DNA from: Lucinisca nassula | Lineage: Eukaryota > Mollusca > Bivalvia > Lucinida > Lucinidae | Assembly (NCBI GenBank): GCA_963580285.1 | Contig: OY757015.1 | Span: forward strand, 136,352,304 to 136,416,303 | Length of the DNA stretch: 64,000 nt | Direction of reading: 5' to 3' | Shown here: positions 32,481 through 43,681 of the stretch, in pieces | How positions within the stretch are numbered: position 1 is the stretch's first letter | Layout: each line of letters opens with the position of its first letter | Position numbers and translations under genes: made by a program | Notes under the pieces: generated by a model | Told to the model about the DNA's origin: nothing | What the model saw: only the letters and a program-made list of their open reading frames with translations | Databases searched by the model: none

Positions 32481-32720
32481 TGAAATTTGGCTCAGCAGAC
32501 TCTCACTGTAATGGTGGGCGGAAGCTGGACTAATTGGCATTTTCAGTTCTCATGCCCTGGCAGGAGCCTATTTCAGAGTTTAGGGGTGTCAGGTTGTCTT
32601 TTCTTTAAAATTTATTTGGAAAATGACTAGTGTTTGCATTCTGCGGCGTCTGATCAGGGCCTGCATTGTTTGCCAGTATCCTCCTTAGGGGTTTCCCCAA
32701 GGAATAAATCCTCCTGAACA
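32481..32720. mobile_element. TTAA MITE family P2, eroded
   Basis: P2 order without its ends: AGGGGTGTCAGGTTGTC, TTTATTTGGAAAATGAC, half of the GCGGCGTCTGATC hairpin, then TTAGGGGTTTCC. Confidence 0.55.
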
Positions 32721-32765
32721 GCTCTAAATGTACATGCATTGTGCAATTTTTCTTTTACTTTAGCC

Positions 32766-32974
32766 TTAACCCTTGTCTTGCTGAGCCCGGATATGTCTTA
32801 TCTTTCAAACAATGTAGATCCAGATCAGGTAGCTTCTGAAGAAGCCATCTGATCTGGATCCTCATTGTCATTCAGTTTCCAAATTTGTTGCAATTATTTG
32901 CATTAAATAATCTGATTGGTTGATCATCAGTGGTGGGTGTGGCATATTCGAATATTCAGCAGGTCAAGGGTTAA
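32766..32974. mobile_element. TTAA MITE family P1
   Basis: TTAA at both ends (32766 and 32971). Left TTAACCCTTGTCTTGCTG, right CAGCAGGTCAAGGGTTAA, hairpin 32810-32870. Confidence 0.85.
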
Positions 32975-33109
32975 TGTCTGTTGTGTGTGGTATGTGTTGT
33001 AATGACAACAGTTGTGTATTGTCTTAAAAATCCTTGCAAAAGGATAAATAGGTAAACATAGATGTAGGTTCTGCTTGTGATGGAAAATAAAATCACATTA
33101 TGAATACCT

Positions 33110-33336
33110 TTAACCCTTTTTGTACTAAATGGAATCTTCCTCCTTGTATATAGCAGGAGTCCATTTCAAAATTCAGGGGTGTCAGGTTGTTTTCTTAAAA
33201 ATTTATCAGAAAAAAATGCTTACTTTTTGCAAACAGTGTAGGCCCTGATCAGACGCCACGTTCTGCGGCGTCTGATCTGGGCCTGCACTGTTTGATAGGG
33301 TACCCATTTTGGGGTTTGCGGTACTAAATGGGTTAA
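33110..33336. mobile_element. TTAA MITE family P2
   Basis: TTAACCCTTTTTGTACTAAA at the left and GTACTAAATGGGTTAA at the right, with the GACGCCACGTTCTGCGGCG hairpin at 33227-33293. Confidence 0.85.
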
Positions 33337-33671
33337 GAATGAAATAATGGGATTCATAAAATATCTGTCATAAAATATCAACCAATCAAGTGCTCCCAAA
33401 AATTTTAGAGCAGAATTGATGACGGCGTATTTTTTTTTTTGCTACTTTTCGGAGAAAAACAACAAAAAAAACAACACACTTGATTCATGTGAATTCATTT
33501 GTGATATCAAGCCTTATTTTTCCTGAAAAATAAGAAAAAATACAATATGGTACTGTGAAAATGTCATCTGCTATTATTATTGGTTATAGAGTTAATTCTC
33601 TAACAGTTCTTGACGTCTTATGATTCTGCTCCGATGTATTCGACTTCGGTACTGGATCTTACCCTTCAGCC

Positions 33672-33890
33672 ATGATTAAGATGGAATCTTCCACCTAATG
33701 TATAACACATGTCCATTACAGAATTCAGGGGTTTCCAGTTGTGTTTTCTCCAAAATTTATTTGGAAAATGGCTGATCTTTTTGCAAACAGTGTAGGCCCT
33801 TATCAGGCGCCATGTTCTGCGGCATCTGAACTGGGTCTGAACCTTTTGCCTCTAACCTGTTTTGGGGTTTCTGGAACAAAAAGTTTTAAT
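33672..33890. mobile_element. TTAA MITE family P2, eroded
   Basis: P2 order from GATGGAATCTTCCACC to TTTTGGGGTTTCTGG. The hairpin is mismatched and the outer TTAA is uncertain. Confidence 0.65.
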
Positions 33891-34089
33891 AATAGAACAA
33901 TGGCAGTTTCAAATAAATTTCCTTCTGTTCAGAGCAGGGTTGACTTTTCATGTTAATTGTCAAGCAGACAATTCATATGAAATGTCGAGCATGATTTTCT
34001 CAGAAAAAAAAATATCATCTGCTGTGTAACTTTCCTTGGTACTTTAAGTTTTAATAATTAATATCAAAATTTATTTTTGTGTTTTGCAG

Positions 34090-34368
34090 TAGAAAGAATG
34101 ATTCCGCACAGCTAATTTTAAACTATGGCTCATCTAGATTTCGAGGCTGAGACCGAGTCCCTCCTGGTTGACTACAAGCCTATGGCCGAAACCGGCAGGG
34201 CGGATTACAACAGCAGTGCTGCTTCATCAAGCCGTGATGGAATCCTCGGACAACATGGCCTAAACGGCTCTACGCAGAGTGATGATGAGCTCCTTGATGT
34301 AATGCAGTCAGATTTTGAGACAACGTCGGGATTCGCAAACAAAGATATGGATTCAGAGAGATTTCAGA
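34090..34368 (+). CDS. candidate host exon with start codon, gene unknown
   Basis: A pyrimidine-rich stretch ending TTTTGCAG precedes 34090, an in-frame ATG lies at 34125, and GTATGT begins at 34369. This gives an exon of 279 bases with 34 of 5' untranslated sequence and 81 complete codons plus one base (phase 1). The peptide starts MAHLDFEAETESLLVDYKP and is acidic, rich in Ser and Asp (STQSDDELLDVMQSDFETT), without signal peptide or membrane segment. Downstream of the donor the frame runs into a P2 MITE. Base use is more even than the neighbouring repeats. The protein family was not recognised. Upstream untranslated and downstream coding exons were not found in the window. Confidence 0.6.
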
Positions 34369-34471
34369 GTATGTTGATCTTTTCTATTTTAATCTTCTTT
34401 AACCCATTTTGTACCAAATGGAATCTTCCTCCGAGTCCATTTCAAAATTAAAGGGTGACAGGTTGTGTTTT

Positions 34472-37400
34472 TTAGCTCACCTGTCACGTAGTGACGAGGT
34501 GAGCTTTTGTGATCACTTTTTGTCCGTCGTGCGTCCATGCGTCCGTGCGTTCGTGCGTCCGTTAACAATTTCAAATAAGTATATCTCTAATACCCACGGC
34601 CAATCTTGATCAAATTTCATAAGAAGCATCATAAGGTAGGGGGAAAGGCTGCATAAAGGTTTTGGGCTGATCAGATTGGAATTCTGGTTGCCATGGCAAC
34701 ATATAGCTGCCATAGACTTATGGGAAAAATTTAAAAAATCTTCTTCTCTTAAACCACAGGGCTCAGAGCTTAGATATTTAGCTTGTAACAATGTTAAGTG
34801 GTCACCTACCTAAATCCTGCCAATAATGCCCCTGGGGTCCAAATTGGCCACACCCCAGGGCCCCTTAGCTCCTATAGACTCATAATGGAAAAAAAGCTTC
34901 AAAAATCTTCTTCTCCGAAACCACAGGGCCCAGAGCTTAGATACTTAGCATGTAGCAAGGGCAAGTGGTCACCTACATAATTCGTGCCAATCATGCCCCT
35001 GGCTTCCAAATGGGCCACGCCCCTGGGCCCCTTCGCTCCCATAGACTCCTAATGGAAAAAAGGTTCGAAAATCTTCTTCTCTGAAACTGCAGGGCCCAGA
35101 GCTTAGGTATTTAGCATGTAGAAACGGCAAGTGGTCACCTACATAATTCCTGCCAATCAAGCCCCTGGGGTCCAAATTGGCCACGCCCCGGGGCCCCTTA
35201 GCTCCTATAGACTCAAAATGGAAAAAAGTATAAAAAATCTTCTTCTCTGAAACCACAGGGCCCAGAGCTTAGATATTTAGCATGTAGCAACGACAAGTGG
35301 TCACCTAAATAATTCCTGCCAATCATGCCCCTTGGGTCCAAATGGGCCACGCCCCTGGGCCCCTTCGCTCCCATAGACTCATAATGTAAAAAAGCTTCAA
35401 AAGTCTTCTTCTCTGAAACCACAGCGCCCAGGGTTAGATATTTAGCATGTAGCAACGGCAAGTGGTCACCTACATAATTCCTGCCAATCATGCCCCTGGG
35501 GCCAAACTGGCCACGCCCCGGGCCCCTTTGCTCCTATAGGTTCATAATGGAAAAAAGCTTCAAAAAGCCCCATGGTCGATCTTGATCAAATTTCATCAGA
35601 AGCATCATCAGGTAGGGGGAAAGGCTGCATAAGGTTTTTGGGCTGATCAGATTGGAATTCTGGTTGCCATGGCAACATATAGCTCCCATAGACTTATAAT
35701 GGGAAAAATTAAAAAAAAATTCTTCTTCTCTGAAACCACAGGGCCCAGAGCTTAGATATTTAGCTTGTCACAATGTTAAGTGGTCACCTACGTAAATCCT
35801 GCCAATAATGCCCCTGGGGTCCAAATTGGCCACACCCTGGGGCCTCTTAGCTCCTATAGACTCATAATGGAAAAAAAAGCTTCAAAAATCTTCTTCTCTG
35901 AAACCACAGGGCCCAGAGCTTAGATATTTAGCATGTAGTAAGGGCAAGTGGTCACCTACATAATTCCTGCCAATCATGACCCTGGGTTCCAGATGGGCCA
36001 CGCCCCGGGGCCCCTTCGCTCCCATAGACTCCTAATGGAAAAAAGGTTCGAAAATCTCTTCTCTGAAACCGCAGGGCCCAGAGCTTAGGTATTTAGCATG
36101 TAGAAATGGCAAATGGTCACCTTCATAATTCCTGCCAATCATGCCCCTGGGGTCCAAATTGGCCACGCCCCGGGGCCCCTTAGCTCCTATAGACTCAAAA
36201 TCTATAGACTTAAAATGGAAAAAAAGTTTAAAAAATCTTCTTCTCTGAAACCACAGGGCCCAGAGCTTAGATATTTAGCATGTAGCAATGAAAAGTGGTC
36301 ACCTAAATAATTCCTGCCAGTCATGCCCCTAGGGTCCAAATGGGCCACGGCCCGGGGCCCCTTCGCTCCCATAGACTCATAATGGAAAAAAGCTTCAAAA
36401 ATCTTCTTTTCTGAAACCACAGGGCTCAGAGCTTAGATATTTAGCATGTAGCAAGGGCAAGTGGTCACCTACATAATTTCTGCCAATCATGCCCCTGGGG
36501 TCCAAACTGGCCACGCCCTGGGCCCCTTCGCTCCTATAGGCTCATAATGGAAAAAAGCTTCAAAAAGCTTCTCTGAAACCACAAAGCCCAGAGCTGAGAT
36601 ATTTAGCATGTAGCAATGGCAAGTGGTCACCCACATAAATCCTGCCAATCATGCCCCTGGGGTCCAAATGGGCAACACCCCGGGGCCCCTTAGCTCCTAT
36701 AGGCTCATAATGGAAAAAAGCTTCAAAAAGCTTCTTCTCTGAAACCACAGGGCCCAGAGCTTAGATATTTAGCTTGTAGCAACAGCATGTGGTCACCTAC
36801 ATAATTCCTGCCAATCATGTCCCTGGGATCCAAATGGGCCATGCCTCGGGGTCCCCTTCGCTCCCATAAACTTATAATGGAAAAAAGCTTCAAAAATCTT
36901 CCTCTCCGAAACCACAGGGCCCAGAGCTTAGATATTTAATATGAAGCAACGGTAAGTGGTCACCTACATAATTCCTGCCAATCATGCCCCTGGGGTCCAA
37001 ATGGGCCACGCCCGGTGCCCCTTAGCTCCCATTGACTCATAATGGAGAAAAAAAGTTTCAAAAATCTTCTTCTCTGAAACCACAAGGCCCAGAGCTTAGA
37101 TATTTAGCATGTAGCAACGGCAAGTGGTCACCTGCATAATTCTTGCCAATCATGCCCCTGGGTTCCAAATGGGATACGCCCCGGGGCCCCTTTGCTCCCA
37201 TAGACTCCTTATGGAAAAAAGGTTCGAAAATCTTCTTCTCTGAAACCGCAGGGCCCAGAGCTTAGGTATTTAGCATGTAGAAACGGCAAGTGGTCACCTA
37301 CATAATTCCTGCCAATCATGCCCCTGGGGTCCAAATGTGCCACGCCCCGGGGCCCCTTTGCTCCCATAGACTCATAATGGAAAAAAGTTTCAAAAATCTT

Positions 37401-38347
37401 CTTCTCTGAAACCACAGGGCCCAGAGCTTAGACATTTGGCATGTAGCAAGGGCATGTGGTCACCTACATAATTCCTGCCAATCATGCCCCTGGGGTCCAA
37501 ACGGGCCACGCCCGGGGCCCCTTAGCTCATATAGACTCATATTGGAAAAATGCTTCAAAAATCTTCTTCTCTGAAACCACATGGCCCAGAGCTTAGATAT
37601 TTGGCATGTAGCAACGGCATGTGGTCACCTACATAATTCCTGCCAATCGTGCCCCTTTAGTCCAAACGGGCCACGCCCCGGGGCCCCTTAGCTCCCATAG
37701 ACTCATAATGGAAAAAAAAGCTTCATAAATCTTCTTCTCTGAAACCACAGGGCCCAGAACTTAGATATTTAGCATGTTGCAATGGCAAGTGGTCACCCAC
37801 ATAAATCCTGCCAATCATGCCCCTGGGGTCCAAATGGGCCACACCCCGGGGCCCCTTAGCTCCCATACACTCATGATGGAAAAAAGCTTCAAAAATCTTC
37901 TTTGAAACCACATGGCCCAGAGCTTAGATATTTGGCATGTGGCAATGACAAGTGGTCACCTACTTAAATCCTGCCAATCATGCCCCTGGGGTCCAAATGG
38001 GCCACGCCCCTAGGCCCCTTAGCTCCCATAGACTCATAATGGAAAAAAGCTTCAAAAACCTTCTTCTCTGAAACTGTGAAGCACAGAGCTTAGATATTTA
38101 GTATCTAGCAACATAAAATAGTCACCTACATAAATCCTGCTAACCCTGCCCCTGGGGTCCAAATGGGCCACGCCCCGGGTCTCCTTAGCTCCTATAGACT
38201 TATAATGGAAAAAACTTCAAAAATTTTCTTCTCTGAAGCCATAAGGCCCAGAGCTTAGATATTTAGTGCAGTAATGTCAAGTGGTCTCCTACACTAATGA
38301 TTATCTGGTACACAGGTGAGCGATATAGGGCCATTGGGCCCTCTTGT
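34472..38347 (+). mobile_element. AGCTCACC element H5, rolling-circle-like, carrying a satellite array
   Basis: The 5' end is a strong stem-loop, AGCTCACCTGTCAC pairing with GTGACGAGGTGAGCT, followed by GTCC/GTGC repeats. The 3' end has ACAGGTGAGC (complement of the start), then the hairpin GGGCCATTGGGCCC and CTTGT. No target duplication is evident. There is no coding frame; the many minus-strand open frames of 60-95 codons come from the satellite unit. Non-autonomous Helentron-type elements with internal satellites are known in bivalves, and this may be one. Confidence 0.7.
34598..38300 (+). repeat. 166-bp satellite array, about 21 units
   Basis: The units repeat AAACCACAGGGCCCAGAGCT at spacings of 166-167 bases (34761, 34928, 35094, 35260, 35426). 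A leader block (ATCTTGATCAAATTTCAT to TGGTTGCCATGGCAAC) at about 34598-34735 recurs at 35577-35720, and the unit variants after it recur in the same order, so 34598-35570 and 35575-36550 are a higher-order duplication. Confidence 0.88.
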
Positions 38348-38528
38348 CTTCAAAATTTATTTGGAAAATGGCTGAACTTTTTGCCAACTAGTGGAGGCCC
38401 TGATCAGACGCCGCATTGTGCGGCAACTGATCTGGGCCTGCACTGTTTGCCAGGATACCCAATTTGGGGTTTCTGGTACTAAATGGGTTAAAATTCTCTT
38501 TTAGGGTCCAAAGCCAGAGGTGTGTTAG

Positions 38529-38742
38529 TTAACCCTTATCCAGCTGTGCATGACAACCTCTACCTTTGCAAACAGTGTAGATACAGATCAGATGGCGTCT
38601 TGCGAAGTCATCTGATCAGGATCTGCACTGTTTGACATTCAGTTTGTGAATTTGCAGGAATAAATTGCAGCAGGTAATCTGATTGGTTAATAAGTCAGTA
38701 ATGGGTGTGGTTTAATTAATTATTCAGTGGGATAAGGGTTAA
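38529..38742. mobile_element. TTAA MITE family P1
   Basis: TTAACCCTTATCCAGCTG to GGGATAAGGGTTAA, hairpin 38570-38633. Confidence 0.83.
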
Positions 38743-38820
38743 ACAAGTGTGTTATAGACACATCCAAGTACAACGTCATCACCCACTCATACTATTTGCC
38801 AGCACTTACCGGTGGTTGGC

Positions 38821-38869
38821 TTACAGTGTTGACGGGGACGTTAAACCTCAAATCAAACAAACAAACAAA
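38821..38869 (+). mobile_element. 49-bp headless SINE tail with a 13-bp target duplication
   Basis: Only the last 49 bases of the family are present (CAGTGTTGACGGGGACG, then the CAAA tail). ACCGGTGGTTGGC flanks it exactly (38808-38820 and 38870-38882). It is an extreme 5' truncation produced by retroposition and shows that the CAAA side is the 3' end. Confidence 0.93.
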
Positions 38870-38882
38870 ACCGGTGGTTGGC

Positions 38883-39449
38883 AAAAATGTCTTTTACCAT
38901 TTTATCACCATTGTAAATACGATTTTATTTTCTGTAAGTATATCTTCTATTTGGTTTTGAAATGATGATCCTGACCTTTAAACGATTAAAATAGACATGT
39001 CTAAGCTTGTAATTAATGATTTCGAGAAGAATAGAGGCTATTCTAATGATATTTACTTGTCATATTTAGGGAGGTTACCAGGCGGGATGGTCTTAGTTCT
39101 GTTTTAATAAAACTGCATATAACTAATGATCCAAAGCAGAAAATGCATGAATTAGTACTAGAATATATCTAAGTACCCATTTATAGTGTAAATAGATAGT
39201 CAACTGAATTAAACGCGGAACAGAACCCCTATTTGCAGTGTGTTTATGGAGCCAGACGCTTTTCACCAACCACAACAAACGGTAATCCATGTCAGATTTC
39301 AAGGGGAAGTAATTCACGCATGCGCAATGAAATGTAAACAAAGTCATGTGTCAAAACATTGGATCCGTCTATACACAAACAAATCAAAGCACTGACAGCA
39401 CTGATGGGTTGATAATCTCTCAGTGTAGGCTCTGAGAATAGTTCATAGT
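38883..39449. other. no recognised feature
   Basis: Mixed sequence without a supported frame. A host intron or spacer is likely. Confidence 0.35.
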
Positions 39450-39610
39450 GGATCTTACATGAGTGCTCATGTATTATTGAATTTATTAAACGAGTTGAGG
39501 AAAAGGGATAAAATGCGAGGCTGTGCCGAGCATTTTATCCCTTTTCCTCAACGAGTTTAATGACTTCAATAATACATGAGCACGAATGCAAGATACTGTT
39601 TATCATATGA
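39450..39610. repeat. foldback element (same family as 16562-16975)
   Basis: Arms TGCTCATGTATTATTGAATT and the complement, centre GCGAGGCTGTGCCGAGC. It can form a long hairpin of about 60 bp. Confidence 0.82.
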
Positions 39611-39817
39611 CATTTAAAACGCTTTTTAATCACGTTTATTTTACAAAAATGTCAATATTCCGCCATAAGTAAATGCGACATCATTAAGGACGTCGTATAT
39701 GTAACGTTACAGGACGTATCTACCTAATTTGCATATTTAATCCACTAGTGGATTATCGAAAATATTACATGGCATTATTACACTCTCAGACGCGACGTCA
39801 TATGATAAAGTTTATTC

Positions 39818-40031
39818 TTAACCCTTGTTCTGCTGAATATTCATATATGCCACATCCACTACCGATTATCAACCAATCAGATTACTTGATGCAAATTATT
39901 GCAACAAATTCACAATCAGAATGGCAAACAATGTAGATCCTGATCAGATGGCTTCGTCAGAAGCCAATCTGATCGGGATCTTCATTGTTTGGAAAATAAG
40001 GCATATCTGGGCTCAGCAGGACAAGGGTTAA
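39818..40031. mobile_element. TTAA MITE family P1
   Basis: TTAACCCTTGTTCTGCTG to CAGCAGGACAAGGGTTAA, hairpin 39920-39990. Confidence 0.86.
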
Positions 40032-40267
40032 GTTCCAATATAGAGCAAACATTAGCTTCTGATCAGACATGGTGATCTGCTGTAGCATCTGATCTGGGGG
40101 TAAAGTAGTCGCAGATGAGACAGACCTAGGCGGAGCTATTCAGGTGCTGTCAGTATATGTCAAATTCACTGAGTTCACCAGAAGATTCTGTAGAGTGCCT
40201 TTCGCATGCTTTCTGCAAGCAGACCAAATGGTCATATACGCCACAGCTTTGTTTGTGTTAACAGTTG

Positions 40268-40383
40268 AATTCACACAGTCTCATTGTCTGGTAAAAGTCC
40301 CACAAAATTGGAAGCAACATCTCCAAAATTACCCATACAGTGCTGACGGGGACGTTAAACTTCAAATCATACAAACAAACACA
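40268..40383 (+). mobile_element. headless SINE, 3' fragment
   Basis: It starts within the TGGTAAAAGTCCCACAAAA block and ends GACGTTAAACTTC with CAAAC repeats. The 5' half is absent. Confidence 0.82.
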
Positions 40384-40408
40384 CAATGGGGTGACTTTGT
40401 TTACCTTA

Positions 40409-40866
40409 TTATACCCCCGCAAACGAAGTTTGAAGGGGGTATATAGGAGTCAGCTTGTCGTCGTCTGTCGTCGGTCCGTTACAAAAAACTTTAACATTGC
40501 TCATAACTTCCTTATTCTTTGACCGATTTCTTTAATATTCACACACCACACACCTTGCCACTAGTACTTAAGATTGATATACACAAACCTGACCTTGACC
40601 TTTACGTTGACCTTCCTCAAGGTCAAATACTTGTAAAAATTTGTCTGTCGTCGGTCCGTTACATAAAACTTTAACATTGCTCATAACTTCCTTATTCTTT
40701 GACAGATTTCTTTAATATTCACACTCCACACACCTTGCCACTAGTACTTAAGATTGATATACACAAACCTGACCTTGACCTTTACGTTGACCTTCCTCAA
40801 GGTCAAATACTTGTAAAAATTTGTCGGTAGCGGGGGTATAATTGGCGCCCGTTAGGCGGCAGCTCT
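40409..40866 (+). mobile_element. Helitron-like element H3
   Basis: 5' stem-loop TTATACCCCCGC...GAAGGGGGTATA, then GTCGTCGTCTGTCGTCGG. A 180-bp unit is repeated twice (40464 and 40644) and carries ACCTTGACC. The 3' part has GCGGGGGTATAA, an exact 12-base complement of the start, then the hairpin CGCCCGTTAGGCG and CTCTAG. Confidence 0.75.
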
Positions 40867-41280
40867 AGTTTTAAATAGAATATTCCAAAGGCAGGTGAAA
40901 ACGATAGCTCTGCTTAGTCAATCTTATCTGCGACTACTATACATTATTTGCCAGTGTCCAAGTAGACAAGCCCAGTCCAGATTTTACAGTTACACAACTC
41001 TGATGCTACAGGAAGAGGACTGACTTGGATATAAATAACCGTACCTGATTTTGCACATGGCCAGCGATAGTCACTTGAACAAAAGCAGGCAGGATCCTTC
41101 TGTAGTTAGTAGCTTTGGGTCACTGATAAACAATCAACCTTAAAAATATACATTTTTGGGATTATATTGAAAGGATAGTATCAAAAAGAGGTTTATGAGT
41201 ACACGGTTTCTTGATAGTGTTATTGCTGTCAGCACTGTCAGTGATACCTAAACAGTGTTTTATCCAATTAAAAATGTTTA
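40867..41280. other. no recognised feature
   Basis: No frame or repeat recognised. Confidence 0.35.
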
Positions 41281-41386
41281 GATCCCGGCCTTCTCCAGAG
41301 TTTTGGATGGGTCTTTAAACTGAGGTCCCGTCGCCAAATGACCTTAGCTGTTGGTGAGATGTAAAGCACAAACACTCACTCACTCA
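41281..41386 (+). mobile_element. tRNA-Thr SINE, 5'-truncated
   Basis: Begins at the end of the tRNA-like head (GATCCCGGCCTTCTCCAG) and continues through CCTTAGCTGTTGGTGAGATG to a CACT tail. Confidence 0.8.
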
Positions 41387-41881
41387 TTATAAGGACAGCA
41401 TTTATTCCCAAATAGTTTGCCATTTAAAGAATTTACTACTATAAATAATCCCTCTAAGGAGTGTATGTGTGTGTGTTTGAGTTTTACATTCCACCAACAG
41501 CTAAGGTCATATGGAGATGGGTATCTCTAAGGAGTAGTATAATAAGTAATAATAGGTCTTTAATCCTTCATTACTCCCAAGAGACATGCTTTGGAGATTG
41601 GTTAGAGACGATTATGACAAATATCTACAACATTTGTTTTTTGGTGCACAAAATACAATATCCTAGAACATCCTCATTAATCCAACTCATCTTTAACAAA
41701 AGATTCATTCCATTGAAATTATCGTCATCACGAAAATTTGTCATTATGTCGAATGTCTGTATAAACAGGATTGACTGAAAATGTGTATAGACAATCAGTT
41801 TTGACAGGGCAGGAAGAGATATTGAACTAGCCCAGGTGTTGGCACTGGTGATTCAGAATCCACAAAAATGTTCAAATTGTG

Positions 41882-42094
41882 TTAACCCTTATCTTGCTGT
41901 TTTAGACAACCCCTATCTTTGCAAACAGTGTAGATCCAGATCAGATGGCTTCTGCAGAAGCCATCTGATCAGGATCTACACTGTTTGGCATTTAGTTTGT
42001 GAATTTGTAGCAATAAATTACATCAAGTATTTTGATTGGTTGATAGACAGAGATGGGTGTGGCTAAAATGAATATTCAGCAAGAGAAGGGTTAA
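41882..42094. mobile_element. TTAA MITE family P1
   Basis: TTAACCCTTATCTTGCTG to CAGCAAGAGAAGGGTTAA, TTAA at both ends, hairpin 41924-41990. Confidence 0.87.
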
Positions 42095-42224
42095 GTTTCT
42101 AAGCACTCCATTATCTTGTTGTCTCATGATATTTTCACAGATGAGATAATATAGTTGCATGTGTATCTCGTACTTGTTGATTCTGGTAGAATTGAATAGT
42201 GAAGTGTGGATATGATGGAACATC

Positions 42225-42410
42225 TAAACCTCTTTATAACACTATTGTTTGGGGCTGAACCGTGTTCCTTAAACAAACATGTTACCGGGTATATCCAAAC
42301 AAAAGTGTATAGATTATATAGAAGATATTTTTTCCATCTTTAATTAAACATTTTTGGGATTCGGCTTTAAATTATGTTATATCCAAAACCATGTTATAAT
42401 AATGAATGTA
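42225..42410. mobile_element. MITE with CCTC...TATAACAC ends
   Basis: AACCTCTTTATAACACTATT at the left and CCATGTTATAATAATG at the right, with GTATAGATTATATAGAAG in the middle. A relative at 54885-55390 holds a SINE, and pieces occur at 18005-18125 and 49080-49190. Confidence 0.55.
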
Positions 42411-42517
42411 TAAAGAGATCTAACAGATGTATATGCATTATCTTGGTCATACTATTTGAATAAGAAAATCAAACATTTACTTTGACTAGTACTATTCTTT
42501 TGTTACCTCAGGTTTTG

Positions 42518-43375
42518 TTATGCCCCCGCCATTCAAAGAATGGTGGAAAGGGCATATAGCGTTGCCCCTGTCCGTCCGTCCGCTCGTCCGTCTGTTCGAG
42601 CGCATCCGTGGGCACATGTTGGGTAGACACAAGTTGGGTACTTGCCGTTTATTCCGTTGTTGTCCAAGATAAGTAGCCAGTAGCCTGTTGGGTACTTTGT
42701 TGCTTGTTGGGTATTTTTGAATGGGAATTTAACATGGCGGTACCCAACAAGTGTCCATCTGTAAGAACGTCCGTCCTTCCATCCGTAAGTGCATCCGTGG
42801 TCCGAAACTTAAACGCAGTCAATAACTTTCTTATTTCTTGATGGATTTTAAAATTACTTGGCAGAAATGTCAACCAACATGAGACGATATGTCACATGCA
42901 AAACCCAGGTCCGTACTTCCAAGGTCAAGGTCATGCTTAGAGGTCAAAGGTAAAAAAAAGGGTCGGAAACATAAACACAATAACTTACTTATTTCTGGAT
43001 AGATTTTAAAATTACTTTGAACAAAATGTTAACCATCATGAGACGATGTGTCACGTGTAAACCCAGATCCATACCTCCAAGGTCAAGGTCGTACTTAGAG
43101 GTCAAAGTTAAAAAAAATGGTCCGAAACTTTAATGCAGTCAATAACTACCTTATCTCTGGATGGATTTTGAAATTACTTGGCAGAAATGTTGGCCATCAT
43201 GAGACAATCTGCCTCACACAAAACCAAGGTCCTTACCTCCAAGGTCAAGGTCATACTTAGAGGTCAAATGTGAAAAAAGGGTCCAAAACTTAAGCACAGT
43301 CACTTTCTATGGATGAATACAAACATCGATATATTTTCAGGCGAGGGCATCCGTGTCCTATGGACGCATTTCTAG
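42518..43375 (+). mobile_element. Helitron-like element H4
   Basis: 5' stem-loop ATGCCCCCGCCATTC...GAATGGTGG, then GTCCGTCCGTCCGCTCG. About three diverged units of 155-160 bases follow, each with CCAAGGTCAAGGTC. The 3' end has GGCGAGGGCAT (complement of the start with one mismatch), the hairpin GTCCTATGGAC, then GCATTTCTAG. Confidence 0.74.
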
Positions 43376-43681
43376 TTTTGCTTGTTTTGGAGTTTGACAG
43401 CCCAGTCAACACTATTTAGGTAATATAAAGCCAGTCAATTAAGCTACTAAATCTAGCCATATTTCCTTGGGCAGGCTTATGCATAAGTGGTTAACCAGTA
43501 CTGTGCACATTCTTTCACCAGAAACTTAAATCTTCCCTTCTTGAATCAGGGGAAGGGAGAGAACGATTGTTGCAAAGATTTCATGATCAATCTCCATGAA
43601 AGAATGAAGCTGACCCTGGCAGATATCAAATCGGTGACATCTGATCATCAGTCAGACGTGATCCGACTGAGCTACTGAGGT
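43376..43681 (-). mobile_element. tRNA-Thr-GGT-like SINE
   Basis: On the minus strand a tRNA-like head (CTCAGTAGCTCAG at 43681) is followed by the CAGGGTCAGC, TGATCATGAAATC, GGTTAACCACTTATGC and AGGCTTATG... body and ends TTGACTGGGCTGTCAAAC. It abuts the 3' CTAG of H4. Confidence 0.75.

Larger units (their letters stand above)
34399..38491. mobile_element. TTAA MITE family P2 split by a 3.9-kb element
   Basis: The left part (34399-34471, TTAACCCATTTTGTACC) and right part (38348-38491, ending AAATGGGTTAA) together make one P2 copy. The right part contains the GACGCCGCATTGTGCGG hairpin. The insertion lies in the T-run after CAGGTTGTG. Confidence 0.85.

Noticed and set aside
34969..37911. Repeated minus-strand open frames of 60-95 codons with similar peptides
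   Set aside because: They arise from the 166-bp satellite unit having few stops on that strand. There are no start context, splice signs or codon-position conservation.
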